Shown here one piece after another: positions 1-6,578 of a stretch of DNA of 6,578 nt (positions within the stretch are counted from its first letter, which is position 1; every line of letters starts with the position of its first letter). The position numbers were made by a program, and so were the translations under genes. Under the pieces are notes generated by a model that did no database searches, was not told the origin of the DNA, and was given only the letters and a program-made list of their open reading frames with translations. Source of the stretch: Clostridiales bacterium (GTDB lineage Bacteria; Bacillota; Clostridia; Saccharofermentanales; UBA5734); NCBI GenBank assembly GCA_003532195.1, contig DOFA01000116.1, positions 1 through 6,578 on the forward strand, read 5' to 3'.

Positions 1-1517
<1,517 letters not shown>

Positions 1518-1560
1518 AGCAAGTTATTTCTTGACAATGCCTAAGGTCTCCAGCTTTCAG
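1518..1560. other. Convergent prfC/thrC intergenic gap, no clear terminator
   Basis: These 43 bases separate the stop codons of two convergent genes. The only structure I see is a weak hairpin, GCAAG-TTATTT-CTTG (about 1519-1533), with four to five paired bases and no following T-run, plus a 4-base AGCT pair near 1552-1567. Neither resembles a standard intrinsic terminator. Transcripts from both sides probably run into each other, or termination is factor-dependent or lies inside the coding ends. Confidence 0.5.
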
Positions 1561-3072
1561 TCAGCTATCCTGGATCAGCAGGTCTTCCACTGTCTTTTTC
1601 ATGTCATTCTTGTCGATGACCAGCGAGTGGTTCAGCGGACGTTTGGCCAGATCCAGCAAGGTGGCCGGGATCTCCAGGCCGCTTTCCTGGGCGATTTCAT
1701 CCAGAAGCCGTTCTTCGCTGCGTCCGCGGCTGTACCCGCTGCCGAATATCGCATCGCCGACAGCCGAGCTGAATTTGAACGGGCTGGCGGTCGAAACGAA
1801 AATCGTTTTTGTTTCATCGCCGGAACGGGCGGCATAGCGGCTGTAAACATTGAATCCGACAGCCGTGTGCGTATCGATCAGATGGTCGCAGCGGTCATAG
1901 GTCTCCTTGATCGTTTTCATCGTGCCGATCTCATCGGCAAAGCCGCCGACAAAAACCTCCTGCAGGCTGCGCAGCGTCGCCGGGTCGACCTGGTAGTGCC
2001 CGCTGCTGTGCAGCTCGTTCATCCAACCGCTGATCTGGCTGCTTTGCCTTCCGGTCAGCTCGAACAGCAATCGTTCCAGGTTGCTGGAAACTAATATGTC
2101 CATTGAGGGCGAATTCGTCCGGAAAAATTCGCGCCGACGGTCATAATGGCCGTTGCGGATGAAGTCGGACAGGACTTTGTTGCGGTTGGACGCGCAAATC
2201 AGCTTATTGACCGGCAAGCCCATTTCCCTGGCATACCAGGCCGCCAGGATGTTGCCGAAATTACCGGTGGGTACAACCAGGTTGATCTTTTCGCCCGGTT
2301 CGATTTTCTGCTGCTGCAGCAGGTCGGCATAGGCGGAGAAATAATAAACGACCTGCGGCGCCAGACGGCCCCAGTTGATCGAGTTGGCCGATGACAGCAG
2401 GATATTGGCCGCTTTCAGCCGGGCAGCAACTTCCGGATCGCTGAAAATGGCTTTGACGCCGTTCTGCGTGTCGTCGAATGAGCCGTCGACTGCGATGACA
2501 TGGCAATTGCCGCCTTCCTGGGTGACCATCTGCAGACGCTGGGCTTCGCTGACGCCGCGCGATGGATAAAAGACGACCACCGAGGTGCCTTCGACATCGC
2601 GGAACCCTTCCAGGGCAGCTTTGCCGGTGTCTCCCGAAGTTGCGGCCAAAATACAGATCCGCGCCGTCTCCCCGGTTTTGCGGACCGCAGCCGTCAGCAG
2701 CTGGGGCAGCAGCTGGAGCGCGATGTCCTTGAAAGCGGCGGTCGGGCCATGCCAGAGCTCAAGAATATATTCTCGGTCGTTGTATTTGTTTAGCTGCACC
2801 AGCGGCGCCGGTTCTGGAACAAAACGTTCTTCGCTGTAAGCCGCGGCGGCATACTCAAACAGTTCCGCCCGGGAATAGTCCGTCAGGAAGAGGGACAAAA
2901 TCTGAACCGCCCTGTCGACATAGGGTCGGCCAGCCATCGCGCAAATCTCATCGAGGCTGACCGGCGGTATGGTCTCCGGAACCAGCAGTCCGCCGTCGGG
3001 CGCAATCCCCTGCTTGATGGCCATGGCTGCGGAAAAACGTTCGGGGCCGCCCCGGGTGCTGATATACTCCAT
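1561..3072 (-). CDS. thrC: Threonine synthase
   Basis: This 503-residue cytosolic PLP enzyme converts O-phospho-L-homoserine to L-threonine and phosphate, the last step of threonine synthesis. The N-terminus has the typical threonine synthase opening (STRGG at 5-9, IAPDGGLLVPE at 23-33). The PLP Schiff-base lysine is K115 in HGPTAAFKD. Further marks are the ATSGDTG loop (144-150), the glycine-rich PLP-phosphate loop PTGNFGN (268-274), the SSANSINWGR segment (227-236), and a TASPFKF motif near the C-terminus. Length and motifs fit the longer E. coli/yeast-like class rather than the shorter plant/Bacillus-like class. The ATG at 3070-3072 is supported by GGAGGAG seven bases upstream. The gene lies 39 bases after the TPR gene and is probably the last gene of the - strand unit. 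No hom or thrB partner is in the window. All key residues are present, so it should be active. Confidence 0.96.
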   Translation of the reverse strand: MEYISTRGGPERFSAAMAIKQGIAPDGGLLVPETIPPVSLDEICAMAGRPYVDRAVQILSLFLTDYSRAELFEYAAAAYSEERFVPEPAPLVQLNKYNDREYILELWHGPTAAFKDIALQLLPQLLTAAVRKTGETARICILAATSGDTGKAALEGFRDVEGTSVVVFYPSRGVSEAQRLQMVTQEGGNCHVIAVDGSFDDTQNGVKAIFSDPEVAARLKAANILLSSANSINWGRLAPQVVYYFSAYADLLQQQKIEPGEKINLVVPTGNFGNILAAWYAREMGLPVNKLICASNRNKVLSDFIRNGHYDRRREFFRTNSPSMDILVSSNLERLLFELTGRQSSQISGWMNELHSSGHYQVDPATLRSLQEVFVGGFADEIGTMKTIKETYDRCDHLIDTHTAVGFNVYSRYAARSGDETKTIFVSTASPFKFSSAVGDAIFGSGYSRGRSEERLLDEIAQESGLEIPATLLDLAKRPLNHSLVIDKNDMKKTVEDLLIQDS

Positions 3073-3079
3073 CTTGTGT

Positions 3080-3086
3080 CTCCTCC
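3080..3086 (-). promoter_or_regulatory. Ribosome binding site of thrC
   Basis: GGAGGAG on the - strand, seven bases before the thrC ATG. It is a near-perfect anti-16S match at good spacing and fixes the thrC start. Its strength implies thrC is translated independently even if it is co-transcribed with the upstream TPR gene. Confidence 0.85.
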
Positions 3087-3111
3087 AGATTCTTGTCTTA
3101 AGTTTGGCTGG

Positions 3112-4548
3112 CTAATAGCCCATTTGCTCCAGCCGGGCCGCGGCGCTGCCGGCTATATCCCGGCCGGCGAAATTGGCAATTACAAATTCGTAGTACGGCT
3201 TGGCCGTGGCATAGTCGCCCAGCAATTGATAACAGCGGCCGCAATAATAAGCCACGCCGCCACCATAAGCTTTCGGATACAGCTCATAAGCGGTCAGGAA
3301 TAATGGCAGCGCTGCCGAGTAGTCCTGCCGGTTGAAAAGATCCATGCCCTGAACCCGAAACACTTCAGCTGCGTTCCGCGCAATGGCCGTAATCAAGGAT
3401 TCAACATCCTGTCTGAGCGTGGCGGCATTCCCCGCCAGATCAGGTGCCGTGGTTTCACCCGGAATGCCGGCGAGAAGTTCGCGTGCGGCGAGCAGGTTTT
3501 GGGCGGCGGCAGCCAGATCTGAGGATTGCAGGTTCACTGCCTGCAGATAAAGCCGGCTGGCATCCTGCAGAGCCACGCTGGCCGGATCAGGGGTCGGCGC
3601 CGCCGTCGGAGCCGTTGTGGCGGCAGTTGGTTGTGACGGGTCAGTTGGCGTCGGCGAAACGGATATGGCCGTCTCACTGGCTGTCACGTTCGGTTCAGTT
3701 GAAGCGGCCGGTTCAGAATTGGCTGGCTCAGTTGCGCTCGGTGACGGCATCGGCGACGGTTGGACAAAAGCCTGATACTCATCCAGAAGGCTATCTACCG
3801 CCTGATCCTGGGCGGACAGGGTATCCAGGCGATCCAAGAGCCATTCCAGGCGCACAGAAGCTTCACGGCGCTGCCGTATGCCATCGGCCAAACCCGGCAG
3901 CCAGCGGAAGATGGCAAAAAACAGCAGAATCACGGCCGCAAGGCCGGCAAGAATAGGCAGCGCCAGGCGCAGATATTCGACCGGCTCCCGGCTGACCTTG
4001 ACAACTGTCTCCTCTTTTTCCGGATTTTCGGCCTGGCGGATGACCGCCTGGCGTTCTTTCGCGCTGGCCATGCGCACCCGGCCGCGGCGGCGGCTTTTCT
4101 CCAGAAAGGCGTCCGGCGAGATCCGGCCGGCGGCCGCTGCTGCCGGCGGCTGTTGCGACGTACGACTATCCGGACTGCTGCCGGCTAAAAGCTGGTTGCG
4201 CAGCCGGCGCTGGTTTTCCGCCTCGGTTTGCATCTGCTGCGCCTGGTCCTGCCACTCGTCCGGCAATCCGGCCAGCCGGGCATGGGCAAATTGTTCCAAA
4301 GCATCTTCATATTGGCCGGACTGGGCCTGACAGCAGCCCAGCAGCAGGTTCGCCTGCGCGAACATAGGATAGGTCGCCACGAGTTTGCGCAGCGCGATCA
4401 TGGCAACGTCGGTACTGTCGTGGTTTAAATTGAAAATGGCACGGTTATATGTATTGATAGCCTGCTCCATTTCGCGGGGCGGAGCGAACATCATCACTTC
4501 ATTGAAGTATAACGGCTGAAACTGGATGATCAGTTGCTGCCAATCCAA
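3112..4548 (-). CDS. TPR-repeat protein with one membrane segment and Ser/Thr/Pro linker
   Basis: Function unknown; I do not recognise a named family. I place the start at the TTG at 4546-4548, giving 478 residues, because GGAGGG sits six bases upstream. The longer frame starts at another TTG (4684-4686) deep inside folC and has no such support. Layout from the TTG: a helical N-terminal part with TPR-like repeats (about 20-94, including ANLLLGCCQAQSGQYEDALEQF); an Arg/Lys-rich, probably disordered stretch (about 114-190, with EKSRRRGRVR); one transmembrane helix (about 193-218, LALPILAGLAAVILLFFAIF); a helical segment after the membrane (about 222-262); a Ser/Thr/Pro/Ala-rich linker (about 263-324); and a C-terminal TPR-like domain (about 335-478, including YYCGRCYQLLGDYATAKPYYEF). 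There is no N-terminal signal peptide. The basic region before the helix suggests N-terminus inside and C-terminus outside, but arginines also follow the helix, so orientation is uncertain. TPRs usually bind other proteins, so a scaffold or assembly role at the envelope is plausible but unproven. It overlaps folC by 19 bases, so translation is probably coupled. Confidence 0.85.
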   Translation of the reverse strand: MDWQQLIIQFQPLYFNEVMMFAPPREMEQAINTYNRAIFNLNHDSTDVAMIALRKLVATYPMFAQANLLLGCCQAQSGQYEDALEQFAHARLAGLPDEWQDQAQQMQTEAENQRRLRNQLLAGSSPDSRTSQQPPAAAAAGRISPDAFLEKSRRRGRVRMASAKERQAVIRQAENPEKEETVVKVSREPVEYLRLALPILAGLAAVILLFFAIFRWLPGLADGIRQRREASVRLEWLLDRLDTLSAQDQAVDSLLDEYQAFVQPSPMPSPSATEPANSEPAASTEPNVTASETAISVSPTPTDPSQPTAATTAPTAAPTPDPASVALQDASRLYLQAVNLQSSDLAAAAQNLLAARELLAGIPGETTAPDLAGNAATLRQDVESLITAIARNAAEVFRVQGMDLFNRQDYSAALPLFLTAYELYPKAYGGGVAYYCGRCYQLLGDYATAKPYYEFVIANFAGRDIAGSAAARLEQMGY

Positions 4549-5954
4549 GGTTTTCCCTCCTGAACAGTCAGTATCCGGCGCAAAGTGCCCACGGCATAAA
4601 GCGAAGCGAACGCGCATAAAGCCATATTCTGCCGGTTCGCCAGCTGCAAAGCCAAAAGGGCGCCGGATTCCGGCGTTTCTGTGCAATAAATCGCATCGAA
4701 GATATTATAACCGGATTTGCCCCCGGCAGGCAAATGACTTGCCGCTTTCCGGGCGGCTTCGGCCAGCAGGCCGGCCGGCAAGGCGCGCGGATTGTCCGGC
4801 GTCATGCAGACCAGGGCGGCCGGCTGATAGAACTTAGTTTGCAGCATGATGCGCAGCATCTCCGGATAATCCTTGTCCTGCAGCATTCCGGTCAGGAACA
4901 CAACCGGTTGCCCCGGCAGCAAGCGCGCCAGAGCCGCGGACAGCGCCAGGCAGCACTGGGGATTGTGCGCGCCATCGAGCAGGATGGGCGGATCGCGGCG
5001 CAGGATTTCCAGGCGCCCCGGCCAGCGGGCTAAACGAATGCCCTCGCGGATCTGTTCATCAGTCGCCAGCTGCAGGTATTGGCAGCAGCGGGCAGCCAAA
5101 GCGGCATTCATGGGTTGAAAAACACCAAGCAGGCTGGTGCGCAGCGTCAGATTGCTGACGCGGTCCGAGAAAGCCTGGCCCCCCCAGCCATACTCCAGGA
5201 TTTTTAATTCATCCAGACTGACGGTCTGCAGCGAAGCGCCCAGTTCCGTACAGCGGGAGCGAATCACTTCGGCCGCGGCAGCGGCGTCGTCTGGCGGGAG
5301 CTGCAGGTCGCCTGGATTGTATAGAAAAACCGGGCAGCCCGCTTTAATAATGCCGGCTTTCTCGCCGGCGATCTCCGCCAGAGTGCTGCCCAGGCGATCC
5401 ATGTGATCATAACCCAGGGCTGTGATGATGGAAGCCAGCGGCCGGCTGATGATATTGGTCGAATCCAGCCTGCCGCCCAGGCCGGTTTCCAGAACAACCT
5501 CCGTACATTGGCGGTCGGCGAAATGGCAAAATGCTGTCGCCGTCACCAGTTCGAACTCCGTGGGCTGCTCGAGTCCCTCCTGCAGCATCTGTTCGGCAGC
5601 TGCCCGCACCCGGGACAATTCCGCCGCAAAGTCATCCGGTGAGATCTCGCCGGCGGTTTCATCGGCAAGCAAGCTTTGCAGTCCGCCAACCCCTTCGATA
5701 ATCCGGATTCGCTCGGTCAGGCGCACCAGGTGGGGCGATATGAACAGACCAACCCGCCGGCCCGCGGCGGCCAGGATAGCCGAACAATAACTGGCGGCTG
5801 AGCCTTTGCCGTTGGTGCCGGCAATATGGATGCAGCGCAGCCGGGCTTCCGGATGATCGAGCAATTCCATCAGCCGGTACATCCGGTGCAGCCCCGGGCG
5901 GATGCCAAAGCGCAGGGTTGACGACCAATATTCCAGGGCCTGGTTATAGTCCAT
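4530..5954 (-). CDS. folC: Folylpolyglutamate synthase / dihydrofolate synthase
   Basis: This 474-residue Mur-ligase-family enzyme uses ATP to add glutamate to reduced folates, and in many bacteria also to dihydropteroate to form dihydrofolate. Visible marks: the P-loop GTNGKGS (46-52), the following SPHLVRLTERIR (73-84), the TGLGGRLDSTN core (157-167), GYDHMDRLG (181-189, with the metal-site histidine H184), the GEKAGIIK motif whose K199 matches the usually carbamylated lysine, WPGRLE (311-316), and the C-domain LLDGAHNP (325-332) with its catalytic-site aspartate and histidine. The C-terminus carries an ASLYAVG variant of the usual GSLYLVG. Sequence alone does not say whether it has one or both activities. 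The protein is somewhat longer than the usual 420-440 residues, partly from a 14-residue or so insertion after ERIRI (about 86-103). The start ATG directly follows the TAA of the upstream gene. A GGTGG-like site just before it is only a moderate ribosome binding site, so translational coupling is likely. Confidence 0.95.
   Translation of the reverse strand: MDYNQALEYWSSTLRFGIRPGLHRMYRLMELLDHPEARLRCIHIAGTNGKGSAASYCSAILAAAGRRVGLFISPHLVRLTERIRIIEGVGGLQSLLADETAGEISPDDFAAELSRVRAAAEQMLQEGLEQPTEFELVTATAFCHFADRQCTEVVLETGLGGRLDSTNIISRPLASIITALGYDHMDRLGSTLAEIAGEKAGIIKAGCPVFLYNPGDLQLPPDDAAAAAEVIRSRCTELGASLQTVSLDELKILEYGWGGQAFSDRVSNLTLRTSLLGVFQPMNAALAARCCQYLQLATDEQIREGIRLARWPGRLEILRRDPPILLDGAHNPQCCLALSAALARLLPGQPVVFLTGMLQDKDYPEMLRIMLQTKFYQPAALVCMTPDNPRALPAGLLAEAARKAASHLPAGGKSGYNIFDAIYCTETPESGALLALQLANRQNMALCAFASLYAVGTLRRILTVQEGKPWIGSN
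4555..4560 (-). promoter_or_regulatory. Ribosome binding site deciding the TTG start of the TPR gene
   Basis: GGAGGG on the - strand, six bases before the TTG at 4546-4548 and lying within the last codons of folC. It is the best site near the 5' end of this frame. The ATG pair at about 4489-4494 is a possible alternative start but lacks a comparable site. Confidence 0.75.
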
Positions 5955-6578
5955 TTAATCCACCCGGCGGATCGGCGGTATTTTCAGCGGCGGCTGATGA
6001 TCGTCGTCCTGTTCGTCCGATTCCAGGGAAGCGGCATACCGGCCTTCATCATCATATTCGTAGAGATTCGCATCTGCCGCCCCGCCCGGCCCCCGGTCCC
6101 GCCGGGCGCGGATTGCCAGCCAGACGACCAGTCCGGTCAGGATAAGGCAAAGGATGCCCAGTACGGCGGCCGCCAGCTGCCAGGTATTGAGCGCAGCCGC
6201 CAAACCGGGATTATTCTCAGGCACCGGAGTCACGGATATTTCCGGAGTTACGCTGGTTTCGGCTGTCCCGGCTGCCGCGTAAGGAGCCAGCAAGTTGCCG
6301 GACAGGCTATACAGATAGAACTTCTTGTTCCCCTGGTTATCCATTAAATAAAGCAGATATTGGTCTTCCCCGTTTCCGCCCGAGCCGGAACCGGATGTTT
6401 TTTGCCAGGCGGTCAGGCTGACGCCGTCGAGAAACAGGTCTTTTGCCTCATATCCGTCCGGCAGCTTGACGCTCTCGTCCAGAGGCAGAACTGAATAAGC
6501 CGCCGCTGGCACCAGTAAAACCTGGTACGGCTCGTAAGCCTGAGTCTCTAAATTAAAATAATAGAAGCCGCCGCTGCC
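5955..6578 (-). CDS. Membrane-anchored protein of unknown function, 5' end outside window
   Basis: The frame is open to the right edge, giving 207 visible C-terminal residues. The N-terminus, and any signal peptide, is off the window. A GTG at 6510-6512 is in frame but internal to conserved-looking sequence, so I do not take it as the start. Visible parts (numbered from the edge): an aromatic-rich extracellular-looking region (1-102) with FYYFNLETQAYEPY (5-18), LPDGYEAKDLFLDG (39-52) and FYLYSLSGNLLAPY (87-100); a short Thr/Pro/Val linker with SVTPEISVTPVPE (109-121); one transmembrane helix (about 132-156); RARRDRG just after it; and an acidic cytosolic-looking tail (about 168-207). The arginines after the helix predict N-terminus outside, C-terminus inside. 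From memory, the PDGY...DG...FYxY arrangement followed by a helix resembles uncharacterised proteins common in Clostridia. That recollection is not a database result. The TAA stop abuts the folC ATG, so it is probably co-transcribed with folC. Confidence 0.8.
   Translation of the reverse strand, partial: GSGGFYYFNLETQAYEPYQVLLVPAAAYSVLPLDESVKLPDGYEAKDLFLDGVSLTAWQKTSGSGSGGNGEDQYLLYLMDNQGNKKFYLYSLSGNLLAPYAAAGTAETSVTPEISVTPVPENNPGLAAALNTWQLAAAVLGILCLILTGLVVWLAIRARRDRGPGGAADANLYEYDDEGRYAASLESDEQDDDHQPPLKIPPIRRVD
5960..5965 (-). promoter_or_regulatory. Moderate ribosome binding site of folC inside upstream gene
   Basis: GGGTGG on the - strand ends five bases before the folC ATG and overlaps the last codons of the upstream membrane-protein gene. 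It has one mismatch to the ideal GGAGG core. With the stop and start codons directly adjacent, ribosomes ending on the upstream gene probably help start folC. Confidence 0.5.
6279..6566 (-). repeat. Two degenerate FY...PY aromatic repeats in the partial membrane protein
   Basis: Two 14-residue stretches of the protein align without gaps: FYYFNLETQAYEPY (6525-6566) and FYLYSLSGNLLAPY (6279-6320). They share F1, Y2, L6, P13 and Y14, with aromatic or hydrophobic matches at positions 3 and 4, and lie about 68 residues apart between them. They may mark two copies of a small beta-rich ectodomain unit. The first copy sits near the window edge, so more copies may lie beyond it. Confidence 0.45.

Noticed and set aside
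1531..2094. + strand open frame (187 codons) opposite the 3' end of thrC
   Set aside because: It is antisense to well-conserved threonine synthase and has no good ribosome binding site or recognisable protein features.
3577..3762. Ser/Thr/Pro/Ala-rich coding stretch considered as a nucleotide tandem repeat
   Set aside because: The amino acid composition is repetitive, but I see no regular repeat unit at the DNA level. It is best read as a disordered protein linker.
3760..4330. Overlapping + strand open frames opposite the TPR gene
   Set aside because: They oppose a low-complexity, GC-rich region where stop codons are rare by chance. Their Arg/Pro/Ser-rich translations look like shadow sequence.
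6510..6512. GTG as the start of the right-hand membrane protein
   Set aside because: The frame continues to the window edge and the upstream codons encode a copy of the aromatic repeat, so the gene is cut by the edge rather than starting here.

Overview
The window looks like a piece of a bacterial chromosome of moderately high GC (judged by eye, mid-to-high 50s percent). It carries ordinary housekeeping genes plus two membrane proteins of unknown function. Strong GGAGG-type ribosome binding sites, a TTG start, tightly packed genes and a clostridial-looking partial membrane protein all suggest a Firmicutes/Clostridia-type organism. This is an inference from style and remembered families, not from a search.

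Layout: from the left edge to about 1517 on the + strand lies peptide chain release factor 3 (prfC). It is cut at its 5' end, so the P-loop is missing. Everything else is on the - strand and converges on prfC across a 43-base gap with no convincing terminator. In order of transcription (right to left) the - strand cluster is: a membrane-anchored protein cut by the right edge (6578 to 5955); folC, folylpolyglutamate/dihydrofolate synthase (5954 to 4530); a TPR protein with one membrane segment and a Ser/Thr/Pro-rich linker (4548 to 3112); and thrC, threonine synthase (3072 to 1561). The first two genes abut as TAA-ATG with no gap, the next pair overlaps by 19 bases, and the last pair is 39 bases apart. 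This is a likely single transcription unit whose promoter lies outside the window.

folC (folate retention) and thrC (last step of threonine synthesis) belong to different pathways, so the cluster is not one clear metabolic module. The two unknown proteins on either side of folC each have a single membrane segment and a Thr/Pro-rich stretch. They have opposite predicted orientations and are the least explained part of the window. I found no RNA genes, mobile elements, CRISPR arrays or integration sites, and no clear evidence of a new defence or biosynthetic system.
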